Below are positions 10,763 to 19,842 of a stretch of DNA of 64,000 nucleotides, one piece after another (within the stretch, counting starts at the first letter, position 1; each line of letters starts with the position of its first letter). The notes beneath the pieces were generated by a model. That model saw nothing but the letters and a program-made list of their open reading frames with translations. It had not been told where the DNA came from and searched no databases. The translations under genes and the position numbers were made by a program. The stretch spans positions 62,001 to 126,000 of the forward strand of contig JANQMR010000018.1 in assembly GCA_028279985.1 (NCBI GenBank). The letters are read 5' to 3'. Source of the DNA: Woeseiaceae bacterium. Its GTDB lineage: Bacteria; Pseudomonadota; Gammaproteobacteria; Steroidobacterales; Woeseiaceae.

Positions 10763-11450
10763 CGGCGGCATCCTTGAGCTCCGCGGCGTAACGATTGTCG
10801 TCTCGGATGACGCGCGGCACCAGGGTTCGCGGTTCGATGCTGACCGGCTGATAGGCGACCCTGCCCTTGTCGGCGTCGTAGCGGACTTCGACGCCGCCGA
10901 TCAGCGGGAAATCCTTACGGAACGGGTGACCGATGAAGCCATAGTCGGTGAGTATCCGGCGCAGGTCCGGATGTCCCTCGAACAGAATTCCGTAGAGATC
11001 GAAAGCCTCGCGCTCGAACCAGTCCGCCGAACTCCACACATCGACGACCGACGGAATCACCGGCGGATTGTCCGTACCCGTGTATACCCGCAGCCGCAAC
11101 CGCCGATTGTTGGCAACGGACAGCAGATGATAAACGACGGCAAAACGCCTCGGTGCGAACTCGTCGGCCTCGTCGAGGATCACGGTCTTGCGCTCGACGC
11201 CGCGGCTGAAACCGGTCTCGGTCGCCGACTCGGTTTTCCACTCGGCGCTACCGTAGTCGAGATAATCGACGCCGCAAGCGTCGATCAGAATCTCGAAACC
11301 GAACTCGTCGCGTAACGCCGTCGCAACCTCGATCAGGTCCTCCGGACCGAGCTCGAAGCCGAGCTCGCCGCAAGTCGATTCGACGGGCTGTATTCGCTCG
11401 CCGAAGCGCTCGGAAAGCCGAGCCGTCAGTGTCTCGTTACGGTCCGTCAT
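10755..11450 (-). CDS. nuoC: NADH-quinone oxidoreductase subunit C (30 kDa)
   Basis: Connecting subunit of the complex I peripheral arm, 231 residues. The family signature is clear in the second half: [20 protein letters not shown], then [20 protein letters not shown] near residues 150-180, ending [15 protein letters not shown] start. It is 11 bp downstream of nuoB and its end overlaps nuoD. Confidence 0.96.
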   Translation of the reverse strand: MTDRNETLTARLSERFGERIQPVESTCGELGFELGPEDLIEVATALRDEFGFEILIDACGVDYLDYGSAEWKTESATETGFSRGVERKTVILDEADEFAPRRFAVVYHLLSVANNRRLRLRVYTGTDNPPVIPSVVDVWSSADWFEREAFDLYGILFEGHPDLRRILTDYGFIGHPFRKDFPLIGGVEVRYDADKGRVAYQPVSIEPRTLVPRVIRDDNRYAAELKDAADG

Positions 11451-11461
11451 CGGGGCGTTCG

Positions 11462-12004
11462 TTACCTGCCAATCGTGCTGGTGCGGCGGATCTTGTTTTG
11501 CAGTTGAATCAAGCCGTAGATCAGCGCTTCCGCCGTCGGCGGACAGCCCGGCACGTACACGTCAACCGGCACGATACGATCGCAGCCACGTACGACCGAG
11601 TAGGAATAATGATAATAGCCGCCGCCGTTGGCACAAGAGCCCATGGACACGACCCATCGCGGTTCCGGCATCTGGTCGTAAACCTTGCGCAGCGCCGGCG
11701 CCATCTTGTTGGTCAGCGTGCCGGCGACGATCATGCAATCGGACTGGCGCGGGCTGGGACGGAATATTATACCGAAACGATCGAGATCGTAACGGGACGC
11801 GCCCGCCTGCATCATCTCGATCGCGCAACAGGCGAGACCGAAGGTCATAGGCCACAGCGAGCCGGTACGCGCCCAGTTCATGACCGCGTCGACGCTGGTC
11901 ACGACAAACCCCTTCTCCTGCAGGCTTTCGCCGGCCGCTTCGGCGCCGCCGGACCGGTAGTCCACCGTCACATTAGCCGTGTCGGCCGTGTTGCTCAGTC
12001 CCAC
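11462..12004 (-). CDS. nuoB: NADH-quinone oxidoreductase subunit B (20 kDa, cluster N2)
   Basis: Carries the N2 cluster that reduces quinone; about 180 residues. The ligands are in [11 protein letters not shown] (tandem cysteines), [10 protein letters not shown] and [35 protein letters not shown] is also diagnostic. The start is uncertain. A GTG at 12004 has a GGGAG 8 bases upstream and gives a product starting [12 protein letters not shown]. An ATG at 12025 adds seven residues but overlaps nuoA by 31 bp with no clear ribosome site. I give 12004. Confidence 0.93.
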   Translation of the reverse strand: MGLSNTADTANVTVDYRSGGAEAAGESLQEKGFVVTSVDAVMNWARTGSLWPMTFGLACCAIEMMQAGASRYDLDRFGIIFRPSPRQSDCMIVAGTLTNKMAPALRKVYDQMPEPRWVVSMGSCANGGGYYHYSYSVVRGCDRIVPVDVYVPGCPPTAEALIYGLIQLQNKIRRTSTIGR

Positions 12005-12351
12005 TCCAGCGCTCCCTTTTTCCATTCGTAAATGAAACCGACGACCAGAATCGCGAGAAACAGCCCCATCGCGGCAATGCCGAAACGGCCGATCGTGTCC
12101 AGCGACACGGCCCAGGGAAACAGGAAGGCGATCTCGAGATCGAAGATGATGAACAGGATCGCAACCAGGTAATAGCGCACGTCGAACTTCATGCGCGAGT
12201 CGTCGAAGGCCTCGAAGCCGCACTCGTAGGGCGACAGCTTTTCGTCGTCCTTGCCGCCCCGGCCGACCAGAAAACCGAGCGCCAACAGGACCAGGCCGAC
12301 GCCGGCCGCGACGCCGAGAAACACCAAAACAGGGAAATATTCTTGAAGCAT
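11995..12351 (-). CDS. nuoA: NADH-quinone oxidoreductase subunit A
   Basis: First gene of the nuo operon, a three-helix membrane subunit of 118 residues. The hydrophobic N-terminus is followed by the conserved loop [20 protein letters not shown] (about residues 38-57), which contains the quinone-site cysteine, and by [20 protein letters not shown] with the conserved acidic residues. The family is usually 120-150 residues long. ATG start. The gene lies about 400 bp downstream of tRNA-Leu on the same strand, across a repeat-filled leader. Confidence 0.97.
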   Translation of the reverse strand: MLQEYFPVLVFLGVAAGVGLVLLALGFLVGRGGKDDEKLSPYECGFEAFDDSRMKFDVRYYLVAILFIIFDLEIAFLFPWAVSLDTIGRFGIAAMGLFLAILVVGFIYEWKKGALEWD

Positions 12352-12397
12352 GCTGGCTCTGAAAAGAAACGACAGAATGCCGTCCGTTCAGGATGCC

Positions 12398-12421
12398 ATT
12401 GTATCAGTGCGGAGCGGTTGG
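12398..12421 (-). promoter_or_regulatory. Possible nuo operon promoter (-10 TACAAT)
   Basis: On the minus strand a TACAAT hexamer (12398-12403), five of six matches to the sigma70 -10 box, lies 47 bases before the nuoA ATG. A weak TTTTCC -35 lies 16 bases upstream of it. The spacing to the gene is plausible, but the -35 is poor, so this is a candidate only. No T-rich terminator separates it from the upstream repeats. Confidence 0.35.
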
Positions 12422-12479
12422 AAAACACCCTTGGTCGCCGTGGGAGGGGCTTTTTTTGTGACGGGTTCCTCAGGGCGGT

Positions 12480-12741
12480 CCTTGGGTTCGGTGCCGGTTG
12501 ATTGTTGGCGGCTCTTGGGGGGAGTGCCAAGCGATTGACTGCTGTCCCGCTTACCGCAACCTTCAAGGTAAGTGCCAGCCGATTGCCGGCTGCCCTCGAT
12601 CGCGACGATCCTTGGGGGGGGAATGCCAACCGACTGACTAGCTGCCCCGCTTACTACAACCTTCGAGGTGAGTGCGAGCCGACGGTCAGCTACCCTTGGT
12701 CGCGACAATCCTCGGATCCAGTGCCAACGGATTGTCGCCAG
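12480..12741. repeat. Degenerate tandem repeats between nuoA and tRNA-Leu
   Basis: The 400-bp gap holds no convincing gene. Two ~100-bp units, 12514-12610 and 12611-12710, align along their whole length: both start CTTGGGGG, carry CCCGCTTAC and CAACCTTC, and end CGCGAC-ATC. Within and around them a ~20-bp core close to GTGCCAACCGATTG occurs about six times (near 12491, 12533, 12571, 12622, 12671 and 12719). Short open frames through the region merely reflect the repetition. It lies in the leader of the complex I operon and may affect RNA folding. Confidence 0.75.
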
Positions 12742-12754
12742 CCCCCGGTTTACG

Positions 12755-12839
12755 TGGTGCTCTGGGCGAGACTCGAACTCGCACGGCTTTCGCCACTGCC
12801 CCCTCAAGACAGCGTGTCTACCAATTCCACCACCAGAGC
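12755..12839 (-). tRNA. leuU: tRNA-Leu (anticodon GAG)
   Basis: 85-nt tRNA with encoded CCA. The acceptor stem GCTCTGG pairs with CCAGAGC, followed by the discriminator A and CCA. The D-loop sequence AATTGGTAGACACGC is typical of leucine tRNAs. The anticodon stem CTGTC/GGCAG encloses TTGAGGG, so the anticodon is GAG. There is a long variable arm, and the T-arm GTTCGAGTC is canonical. In E. coli tRNA-Leu(GAG) (leuU) also follows secG, and the same arrangement holds here. Confidence 0.97.
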
Positions 12840-12915
12840 ATCGTTCGGTGATCACCTCCGGGCTTCTGAGTCGCGGCCGCCTTGGCGCACGCATCCGAAA
12901 CCTGGCCGTGGCCCG

Positions 12916-13341
12916 TTATTCGCGGCCGTCCTGATCCGGAAGGTCGGACGGCGCATCCAGCGTCGGCAATTCAGCCTCTGCTTGGGGAGACTCTGCCGGA
13001 ACGGACTCGACGGCCGGGAGATCCTCATCGGCCGCAGGCAGCGTTTCAGCTTCCGTCTCGACGGCCGGCGCATTTTCCAGCAGGCTTTCGGGCGTGGTCG
13101 CCCGCTGGCTGCTCATGTAAGCCAGGGTCAGGCTGCTGATGAAAAAGGCCGTTGCAAGCACCGCCGTCGAACGCGAGAAAAAGCTCGCCGATCCGCGCGC
13201 GCCGAATACCGTACCCGACGCGCCCGCGCCGAAAGCCGCGCCGGCATCCGCGCCCTTGCCGCGCTGCAAGAGCACGAGCGCGACGATCGCCAGCGCGATC
13301 AGCGTATGCACGATCAACATGACAGTCTGAGTCGTACTCAT
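12916..13341 (-). CDS. secG: Preprotein translocase subunit SecG with extended acidic tail
   Basis: Small auxiliary subunit of the SecYEG channel in the inner membrane. The product has 141 residues starting MSTTQTVMLIVHTLIALAIV. Two transmembrane helices flank the conserved cytosolic loop LLQRGKGADAGAAFGAGASG and FGARGSASFFSRSTAVLATA. After the second helix there is a ~55-residue tail rich in Glu, Ala and Pro, longer and more acidic than in the 110-residue E. coli protein. The start is set by homology; the frame is open a little further upstream. It lies between tpiA and tRNA-Leu, a common order. Confidence 0.95.
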   Translation of the reverse strand: MSTTQTVMLIVHTLIALAIVALVLLQRGKGADAGAAFGAGASGTVFGARGSASFFSRSTAVLATAFFISSLTLAYMSSQRATTPESLLENAPAVETEAETLPAADEDLPAVESVPAESPQAEAELPTLDAPSDLPDQDGRE

Positions 13342-13348
13342 CCGTTCC

Positions 13349-14107
13349 TCAACTTCGCGCTGCCGCCTCGGCAATCGCGAGAAAATCCTGCGCCTTCAGC
13401 GACGCCCCGCCGATCAGGCCGCCGTCGATGTCCGCCTGGGCGAAAAGCCCGGCTGCATTGTCCCCTTTGACGCTGCCCCCGTACAGTATTTGCACGCCGG
13501 ATGCGATCGCCGTGTCCTTTCCCGCGAGCCGCTCGCGGATGAAACGATGAACGTCCTGGGCCTGCTCGGGCGTCGCGGTACGGCCCGTACCGATGGCCCA
13601 GACCGGCTCGTAGGCAACGACCGCCGCGCCGAAAGCCGCTATGCCGACGCGGTCGACGACCGCGTCCAACTGTTCCGCGACCACCGCTTCGGTATCCCCG
13701 GCCTCGCGCTGCTCCAGCGTCTCGCCGACACACAATATCGGGGTCAGGCCGGCATCCATTGCCGCCTCGAACTTCGCCGCCACCTGGTCGCTGGACTCGC
13801 CGTAGAGGCTGCGGCGCTCCGAATGGCCGACGATCGCGTACGCGCAACCGACATCCGCCAGCATGCCCGGCGCCGTCTCGCCGGTATATGCGCCGGAGAC
13901 ATGCTCCGACACGTTTTGCGCACCCAGCGCCACGCTGCTGCCGGCGAGCTGGTCCCGGACCTGTGCCAGGTACGGAAACGGCGGGCACACGAGCAGGCGT
14001 ACCGACTCCGATGCGGGCACACCAGCCATGACGGCGTCGACCAGCTCGGCATTGCCGGCCGAATCGCCGTTCATTTTCCAGTTTCCAGCTACCAGATACT
14101 GACGCAA
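13349..14107 (-). CDS. tpiA: Triosephosphate isomerase
   Basis: Interconverts dihydroxyacetone phosphate and glyceraldehyde 3-phosphate. 252 residues, usual length. Catalytic residues are visible: the lysine in GNWKMNG (residues 8-14), the histidine in IVGHSERR (about 95) and the glutamate in VAYEPVWAIGTG (about 167), with the phosphate loop YGGSVKGDNA near 212. The start codon is TTG at 14107, preceded by a strong GGGGAG eight bases upstream; no in-frame ATG exists near it. The start lies in a perfect 12-bp palindrome, GCAAGCGCTTGC (14104-14115). Confidence 0.96.
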   Translation of the reverse strand: MRQYLVAGNWKMNGDSAGNAELVDAVMAGVPASESVRLLVCPPFPYLAQVRDQLAGSSVALGAQNVSEHVSGAYTGETAPGMLADVGCAYAIVGHSERRSLYGESSDQVAAKFEAAMDAGLTPILCVGETLEQREAGDTEAVVAEQLDAVVDRVGIAAFGAAVVAYEPVWAIGTGRTATPEQAQDVHRFIRERLAGKDTAIASGVQILYGGSVKGDNAAGLFAQADIDGGLIGGASLKAQDFLAIAEAAARS

Positions 14108-14213
14108 GCGCTTGCTCCCCAGGGGCCGAAGGGCGCGAAAGGATACCGGGGCCGCGGCGGCAAATCAACGCGCAAAACCTGGGCTGTGGTGGCCTGGGCG
14201 CGATTTTGGGCGT

Positions 14214-15557
14214 TTAGGCCTTTACGGTGGCCGCTTCTTCTACGGCCGCTGCCAACCGCTGGGCCAGGGTCATGACCTGCTTTTCGTCCTGTCCCTCGAC
14301 CATGACGCGGATCACGGGCTCCGTGCCGGATGCCCGTAACACGACCCGACCCTTGTCGCGCAGTTCACCTTCGACGTCGGCGACCGCCGCCTGGATGCTC
14401 GGCGAGTCCGACGGGTCCATACGTTTGTCGGTACGGACGTTCAGCATCGTCTGTGGATACTTGGGCATCTCGGCGACCAGCTCCGAGAGCGGTTTGCCGG
14501 TCTGCTGCATGACCGCCAGCACCTGCAGGGCGCAGATCATGCCGTCGCCGGTCGTGGTCTGGTTCAGCATGATCATATGGCCCGAGGTCTCGCCGCCGAT
14601 GATGCCGCCTTTCTTTTTTAGCGTTTCGAGCACGTAACGGTCGCCGACCTTGGCGCGCAGGAACTCGATGTGCCTGTCCCGCAAAGCCCGTTCCAGGCCG
14701 AGATTGCTCATGACCGTGCCGACCACCGGGCCTTCGAGCCGTCCATCCGCCTGCCAGGCGGATGCCAGCACGAACAACAACTGGTCGCCGTCTACCAGGC
14801 CGCCTTTTTCGTCGATCAGCACCACCCGGTCGCCGTCGCCGTCCAGCGCGACGCCCACGTGCGCGCCGACCGCCGGGACCGTGGACTGCAACAGGTCCGG
14901 CTTGGTGGAACCGCAACCGTCGTTGATGTTCCTGCCGTTGGGGGAACAGCCGATCGGGATCACCTCGGCGCCGAGGTCGGCCAGTATCCGCGGGCCGACC
15001 TTGTAGCCGGCGCCGTTGGCGCCGTCGAACACGATCTTCAAGCCCTCGAGGTCGAGCCCGTCGGGCATCGTCGAGGCGCAAAACTCCTGGTAACGCAGCC
15101 GCTCGGCGTCGATGCGCTTTGCCCGTCCTAGCGCTTGCGACTCCAGGGTGATGGCAGGCTGGTCCAGGTGCGTTTCGATCGTGCTTTCGACATCGTCGCT
15201 GAGCTTGGAGCCGGTCCGATCGAAGAACTTGATGCCGTTGTCGAAATACAGATTGTGCGAGGCGCTGATGACGACACCCAGATCGGCTTCGAAGTGTTGT
15301 GTCAGGAAGGCGATGCCGGGCGTCGGCAGAGGCCCGAGCAACAGCACGTCGGCGCCGGCCGCGACGAAACCCGCCTCCAGCGCCGACTCGAACATGTAAC
15401 CCGAAAGCCTGGTGTCCTTGCCGATGACGACCGTGCCGCCGGTCGGAACCAGCACTTGCGCCGCGGCGCTGGCGAGCCGCATGGCGAAATCCGCCGTCAT
15501 CGGGTGTTTGCCGACGGTGCCGCGAACACCGTCGGTGCCGAAATAATCTTTGCTCAT
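14214..15557 (-). CDS. glmM: Phosphoglucosamine mutase
   Basis: Converts glucosamine 6-phosphate to glucosamine 1-phosphate for peptidoglycan and LPS synthesis. 447 residues. The phosphoserine loop VVISASHNLYFDNGIKFF is near residue 100, the metal loop ALDGDGDRVVLID near 245, the sugar-binding GGETSGHMI near 330, and the phosphate loop RASGTEPVIRVM near 420. ATG start. It overlaps folP by 4 bp and is followed after a ~106-bp GC-rich gap by tpiA on the same strand. Confidence 0.97.
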   Translation of the reverse strand: MSKDYFGTDGVRGTVGKHPMTADFAMRLASAAAQVLVPTGGTVVIGKDTRLSGYMFESALEAGFVAAGADVLLLGPLPTPGIAFLTQHFEADLGVVISASHNLYFDNGIKFFDRTGSKLSDDVESTIETHLDQPAITLESQALGRAKRIDAERLRYQEFCASTMPDGLDLEGLKIVFDGANGAGYKVGPRILADLGAEVIPIGCSPNGRNINDGCGSTKPDLLQSTVPAVGAHVGVALDGDGDRVVLIDEKGGLVDGDQLLFVLASAWQADGRLEGPVVGTVMSNLGLERALRDRHIEFLRAKVGDRYVLETLKKKGGIIGGETSGHMIMLNQTTTGDGMICALQVLAVMQQTGKPLSELVAEMPKYPQTMLNVRTDKRMDPSDSPSIQAAVADVEGELRDKGRVVLRASGTEPVIRVMVEGQDEKQVMTLAQRLAAAVEEAATVKA

Positions 15558-16384
15558 TGTTTCCTCGTCTCCAGGACGGCCGCCGCAACTTTGATCGCAT
15601 CAACGGTTTCCGCGACGTCGTGTGCGCGCACGATGCTTGCGCCGTTCATGACCGCAACAACGGCCGCGGCGAGGCTCGCAGGCAGCCGCTCGCCGACGGC
15701 CCGGCCGGTCAACGCGCCCAGGGACGACTTGCGCGACAGGCCGACTAGGAGCGGCGGACCGATATCGGCCAATTGTCGCAGATTTGCGAGTAACTCGACA
15801 TTGTGCGCCACGGTCTTGCCGAAGCCGAATCCCGGATCGATCAGCAAGCGGTCCGGCCCGATGCCGGCGCCGGCGCAGGCGGCGAGCCGTTCTCGCAGGA
15901 ATGCGGCGACCTCGGCGGTGACGTCATCGTAGCGCGGGTTCTCCTGCATCGTACGCGGCTGTCCCTGCATGTGCATCAGGCAGACCGGAACGCCGGCCGC
16001 GGCGGCTGCGTCGAGCGCCCCCGGTTCACGCAAGGCGCGTATGTCGTTGATCAGTCCGGCACCGGCCGCCGCCGCGGCCCGCATGACGCCCGGTTTGCTG
16101 GTGTCGACGGAGACCGGCAGGCCGATGTGCCGTCGTACGGCCTCGACGACCGGGATCACCCGGTCGAGCTCCTGGCGCTCGTCGACCGCATCGGCACCGG
16201 GCCGGGTCGACTCGCCGCCGATATCGACCACCGCGGCCCCGGCCTTCGCCATGGCTTCGGCGCGGCGCAGCGCCGCATCGCGGTCCATGAACCGGCCGCC
16301 GTCGGAAAAGGAATCGGGGGTGACGTTCAACACGCCCATCACCGCGGGCATTTCGAGATTCAGGTGGCCCAGCCGGAGCAACAT
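15554..16384 (-). CDS. folP: Dihydropteroate synthase
   Basis: Joins p-aminobenzoate to dihydropterin pyrophosphate in folate synthesis; the sulfonamide target. 276 residues forming a TIM barrel. Signatures are NVTPDSFSDGG (about residues 20-30), VVDIGGESTRPGADAV (about 54-69), PVSVDTSKPGVM, LINDIRAL, LLIDPGFGFGKT and a C-terminal IVRAHDVAETVDAIKV. ATG start; its end overlaps glmM, as in many gammaproteobacteria. Confidence 0.97.
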   Translation of the reverse strand: MLLRLGHLNLEMPAVMGVLNVTPDSFSDGGRFMDRDAALRRAEAMAKAGAAVVDIGGESTRPGADAVDERQELDRVIPVVEAVRRHIGLPVSVDTSKPGVMRAAAAAGAGLINDIRALREPGALDAAAAAGVPVCLMHMQGQPRTMQENPRYDDVTAEVAAFLRERLAACAGAGIGPDRLLIDPGFGFGKTVAHNVELLANLRQLADIGPPLLVGLSRKSSLGALTGRAVGERLPASLAAAVVAVMNGASIVRAHDVAETVDAIKVAAAVLETRKQ

Positions 16385-16520
16385 CGTGCGGTCGAGGACT
16401 TTCCGGTCAAACGCTGCCGTTCACGGTGAACCGCTTCGCGTTCCACGACGCGTCGCAACGCCGCCGGACAGGTTTGCAGCGCGAGGAAGACCTGCATGAG
16501 TCTCGCAGAATGAGACCGGC

Positions 16521-16544
16521 ATGACTTGTGCGGAGGCTCCCTGG
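16521..16544 (-). repeat. 3'-end repeat element, copy downstream of ftsH
   Basis: Read on the minus strand this is CCAGGGAGCCTCCGCACAAG followed by TCAT. It matches the first half of the dispersed element found at several gene ends here (CTAGGG, CCTCYGCRC). It lies about 11 bp beyond the ftsH stop codon, in the gap before folP (16385-16554), which has no gene. Confidence 0.6.
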
Positions 16545-16554
16545 TGTTCCCGCT

Positions 16555-18486
16555 CTAGTGTTCCGGCGCGGGCCCGCCGATCGCGCCCTTGACGTCGCTC
16601 TCGGACTTGGGTTTGTCGTCCGGGCGGCCGGTGTCCATCGGCGGCTCGTCCCAGTCCTCGGGCGGCTGCGGCTCGCGGCCGTCCATGATGTCCCGGATCT
16701 GCGCCTCGCCGATGGTCTCGTATTTGACCAGCGCCTTGGCCATGACGTGCAGCTTGTCGACGTTGTCGTTCAATATCTGTTCGGCACGCACGTAATTCGT
16801 GTCGATGATGCGCCGAACCTCCTCGTCAATCGTATGCGCGGTCTCGTCCGACACCTGCTTGTGCTGGGTCACGCTGCGGCCCAGGAAAACCTCGCCGTCG
16901 TCCTCGCTGTAGGTCAGCGGTCCCAGCCGCTCGGACAGTCCCCACTTCGTGACCATATTGCGCGCGATCTCGGTGGCACGCTCGATGTCGTTCGACGCAC
17001 CGGTCGTCACGCCGTCGAAACCGTGGATCATCTCCTCGGCGATGCGGCCGCCGAACAGGCTCGCGATCGAGCTCTCGAGCCGCTGTTTGGACATGCTGTA
17101 ACGATCTTCCTCCGGGAGGTACATGGTCACGCCCAGCGCCCTGCCGCGGGGGATGATCGTCACCTTGTAGACAGGATCGTGCTCGGGCACCAGGTAACCG
17201 ACAATCGCGTGACCGGCCTCGTGGTAGGCCGTGTTGAGCTTCTCCTGCTCGCTCATGACCATCGAGCGGCGCTCGGCGCCCATCATGATCTTGTCCTTGG
17301 CCTGCTCGAACTGGTCCATGCCCACGACGCGTTTGTTGGCACGCGCCGCGAACAAGGCCGCCTCGTTGACGAGATTGGCCAGATCCGCGCCCGAGAAACC
17401 GGGGGTGCCGCGAGCGATCTTGCCGGGCGCGACATCGTCGGACAACGGCACCTTGCGCATGTGAACCTTGAGGATCAGCTCGCGACCGCGCACGTCGGGC
17501 AGCGGCACGACGACCTGACGGTCGAACCGGCCGGGGCGCAGCAGGGCGGGATCGAGCACGTCGGGCCGGTTGGTCGCGGCGATGACGATGATGCCTTCGC
17601 TGCCCTCGAAGCCGTCCATTTCGACCAGCATCTGGTTGAGCGTCTGCTCGCGTTCGTCGTGCCCGCCGCCGAGACCCGCGCCGCGATGCCGTCCGACGGC
17701 GTCCAGCTCGTCGATGAAAATGATACAGGGCGCCTGCTTTTTCGCCTGGTCGAACATGTCGCGAACGCGCGAGGCGCCGACACCGACGAACATCTCGACG
17801 AAGTCCGAACCCGAGATCGTGAAAAACGGCACCTTCGCTTCACCGGCGATGGCCTTGGCGAGCAGGGTTTTACCGGTGCCGGGCGAACCGACCATCAGCA
17901 CGCCTTTGGGGATCTTGCCGCCCAGGCGCTGGAACTTGCTCGGGTCCTTCAGGAAGTCGACGATCTCGGCGACTTCGGCCTTGGCCTCGTCGACGCCGGC
18001 CACGTCGGCAAAGGTCACACCGACCTGGTCTTCGCCCAGAAGGCGCGCCTTGCTCTTGCCGAAGGACATCGCCCCGCGGCCGCCGCCGCCACCCTGCATC
18101 TGGCGCATGAAATAGATCCACACGCCGATCAGGAGCAGGATCGGGAAAGAGCTGATCAGCAGTTGTCCGATCAGGCTTTGCGACTTGGGCTCCGCGCCGC
18201 TGAAATTGACGCCGTTGTCGTCCAAGAGGCCGATGAGGGTGTTGTTGTCGGTTTCCGGGCTGATCGTGTAATAGGGATACGGCTTCCTGTTGCCGAAGCG
18301 AATGCGCTGACTCTGCTTGTCGATCTCGGCTTCGGCCACCTGCCCCGCGCGAACCTGCTCCATGAACTCCGAATACGGCACGGATTGCGGCTGGCCGCCG
18401 CTGACGCCGGACAGACCCTGCACCACCGACAGCAACACGACGATGATGACGATGAAAACCAGGATATTTTTGGTCAGGTCATTCAC
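16555..18486 (-). CDS. ftsH: ATP-dependent zinc metalloprotease FtsH
   Basis: Membrane-bound AAA+ protease that degrades misfolded membrane proteins and short-lived regulators. 643 residues. Two TM segments (about residues 8-24 and 105-125) flank a periplasmic domain. Walker A GSPGTGKT is at 200-207, Walker [12 protein letters not shown] near 255, the second region of homology near 305-320 and the zinc site HEAGH near 424. The C-terminus is acidic and Pro-rich. The start codon is GTG. It lies upstream of folP-glmM, as in E. coli. Confidence 0.97.
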   Translation of the reverse strand: MNDLTKNILVFIVIIVVLLSVVQGLSGVSGGQPQSVPYSEFMEQVRAGQVAEAEIDKQSQRIRFGNRKPYPYYTISPETDNNTLIGLLDDNGVNFSGAEPKSQSLIGQLLISSFPILLLIGVWIYFMRQMQGGGGGRGAMSFGKSKARLLGEDQVGVTFADVAGVDEAKAEVAEIVDFLKDPSKFQRLGGKIPKGVLMVGSPGTGKTLLAKAIAGEAKVPFFTISGSDFVEMFVGVGASRVRDMFDQAKKQAPCIIFIDELDAVGRHRGAGLGGGHDEREQTLNQMLVEMDGFEGSEGIIVIAATNRPDVLDPALLRPGRFDRQVVVPLPDVRGRELILKVHMRKVPLSDDVAPGKIARGTPGFSGADLANLVNEAALFAARANKRVVGMDQFEQAKDKIMMGAERRSMVMSEQEKLNTAYHEAGHAIVGYLVPEHDPVYKVTIIPRGRALGVTMYLPEEDRYSMSKQRLESSIASLFGGRIAEEMIHGFDGVTTGASNDIERATEIARNMVTKWGLSERLGPLTYSEDDGEVFLGRSVTQHKQVSDETAHTIDEEVRRIIDTNYVRAEQILNDNVDKLHVMAKALVKYETIGEAQIRDIMDGREPQPPEDWDEPPMDTGRPDDKPKSESDVKGAIGGPAPEH

Positions 18487-18553
18487 TTGAGGGGATTCCC
18501 CGAATGCCGGGCTCGAACCGGCCGGTTAGATAGGGTCTAACTTCCAAACACTA

Positions 18554-19177
18554 CTACAACTGGTAGTTTCTCGCTACCAAGTACACCTCACGGCTACCGG
18601 GCCGCGACGCGCCGGGTTTCATGACCCTGACACGCTCGAACCGCCGTCTTGCCTCTGCGATCAGCGCGTCGCTGCCTTCACCCTGAAACAACTTGCAAAC
18701 GCAGCTCCCACCGCGTTTGAGCAACTCGCCACAAAAGTCGAGCGCCAACTCGGCCAGATACATCGCCCGCGGCTGGTCTACGGCACGATTTCCGCTGATA
18801 TTGGGCGCCATGTCGCTGATTACAAGATCGGCGCCGGCATCTCCGACCGCGGCCCGAAGCGCTGCCAGCGCCTCGGCCTCGCGAAAATCCGCCTGTATGA
18901 ACTCGACGCCCGGCAGTGTATCCATTGGTAACAAGTCGACCGCCACCACCCGGACCCGGCCGTGGAGCCGCTCGACGACGTACTGGCTCCAGCTACCCGG
19001 CGCGGACCCGAGGTCGACGACCACGGTGTCGGGTTTCAGGATGCTCTCTTTTCGATCGATTTCCTCGAGCTTGTAGACGGCACGCGAACGCCATCCGTCG
19101 GCACGGGCTTTTTTGACATACGGATCGCGCTCCTGGCGCTCGCGCCAGCTACCGCTGCTGCGCCTCGGCCCGCTCAC
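18554..19177 (-). CDS. rlmE: 23S rRNA (uridine-2'-O-)-methyltransferase RlmE
   Basis: Methylates U2552 of 23S rRNA (FtsJ/RrmJ family). 207 residues. The SAM-binding motif VDLGSAPGSWSQYV is near residue 55; the catalytic K-D-K-E set is represented by the lysine in SRAVYKLEEID, the aspartate in LVISDMAPNISG, the lysine in CVCKLFQGEG and the glutamate in GSREVYLVARNY. GTG start. The usual order rlmE-ftsH is kept, and yhbY lies divergently upstream. Confidence 0.96.
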   Translation of the reverse strand: MSGPRRSSGSWRERQERDPYVKKARADGWRSRAVYKLEEIDRKESILKPDTVVVDLGSAPGSWSQYVVERLHGRVRVVAVDLLPMDTLPGVEFIQADFREAEALAALRAAVGDAGADLVISDMAPNISGNRAVDQPRAMYLAELALDFCGELLKRGGSCVCKLFQGEGSDALIAEARRRFERVRVMKPGASRPGSREVYLVARNYQL

Positions 19178-19249
19178 CGCCGGCCGGGCCCGTCACGTAT
19201 CGGTGTGGTCGGGGATGCCCGAACGCGCATGCCATTAAACTCCCGCCAA

Positions 19250-19375
19250 ATGCCTCTCACCGAAACACAAAAGAAATACCTGCGCGGACTCGGCCACAAA
19301 CTCAATCCGGTGATCCGTGTCGGCGACGCCCGAAGGCGCATTCTGTGTAATGACGCCCAGCCGGACTATTCGTAG
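19250..19375 (+). pseudogene. yhbY: Truncated YhbY (CRS1-YhbY RNA-binding domain) remnant
   Basis: From the ATG at 19250 the product starts MPLTETQKKYLRGLGHKLNP then VIRVGDA, a clear match to the N-terminus of YhbY, a ~97-residue ribosome-assembly RNA-binding protein normally encoded divergently from rlmE. After about 27 residues the similarity stops; 14 unrelated residues follow and the frame ends with TAG at 19375, overlapping the greA 3' end by 10 bp. The conserved GLTEGV-like helix and the rest of the domain are missing. A deletion between yhbY and greA is the simplest explanation. Confidence 0.8.
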
Positions 19376-19842
19376 CGGACCTCGACGACCTCGTACTGCT
19401 TCTCGCCGCCAGGCGCCGAAAAGGAGACGACGTCGCCTTCGTTCTTGCCGATCAGCGCCCGCGCTATCGGCGAAGTGTACGAAATCAGGCCGGTCTTGAT
19501 ATCGGCCTCGTCCTCACCGACGATCTTGTAGACGATTTCCTTGCCGTCATCCTCATCGATGAGCTCGACGGTGGACCCGAAAACGATCTTGCCGCGCGCA
19601 TCCACCGCCGTGACGTCGATCACCTGCAGGTTGGACAACTTGCCTTCGAGTTCCTTGATGCGTCCCTCGATGAAACCCTGTTGCTCCTTGGCGGCGTGGT
19701 ACTCGGCATTTTCCTTGAGATCGCCGTGCTCACGGGCTTCGGCGATCGCCTGGATCACCTGCGGCCGGTCGACGGACTTGAGCCGCTTGAGCTCCTCCTC
19801 GAGCAAGGTATGTCCCCGTACCGTAACCGGCACCTTGTTCAT
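19366..19842 (-). CDS. greA: Transcription elongation factor GreA
   Basis: Rescues backtracked RNA polymerase by stimulating cleavage of the transcript. 158 residues, full length. The N-terminal coiled coil carries the two acidic tip residues in [20 protein letters not shown] (about residues 38-57); the C-terminal FKBP-like domain ends [17 protein letters not shown] start, overlapping the carB stop by 4 bp, so it is the last gene of a dapB-side carA-carB-greA unit. Its 3' end abuts the truncated yhbY. Confidence 0.97.
   Translation of the reverse strand: MNKVPVTVRGHTLLEEELKRLKSVDRPQVIQAIAEAREHGDLKENAEYHAAKEQQGFIEGRIKELEGKLSNLQVIDVTAVDARGKIVFGSTVELIDEDDGKEIVYKIVGEDEADIKTGLISYTSPIARALIGKNEGDVVSFSAPGGEKQYEVVEVRYE

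Noticed and set aside
11602..11625. Possible Fur box with ATAATGATAAT-like sequence
   Set aside because: It is inside the nuoB coding region (His/Tyr/Ser codons) and lacks a matching second half, so it is unlikely to be a real operator.
12440..12470. T-rich run GGGGCTTTTTTT on the plus strand as an intrinsic terminator
   Set aside because: The upstream stem is only a few weak base pairs and no plus-strand gene precedes it.
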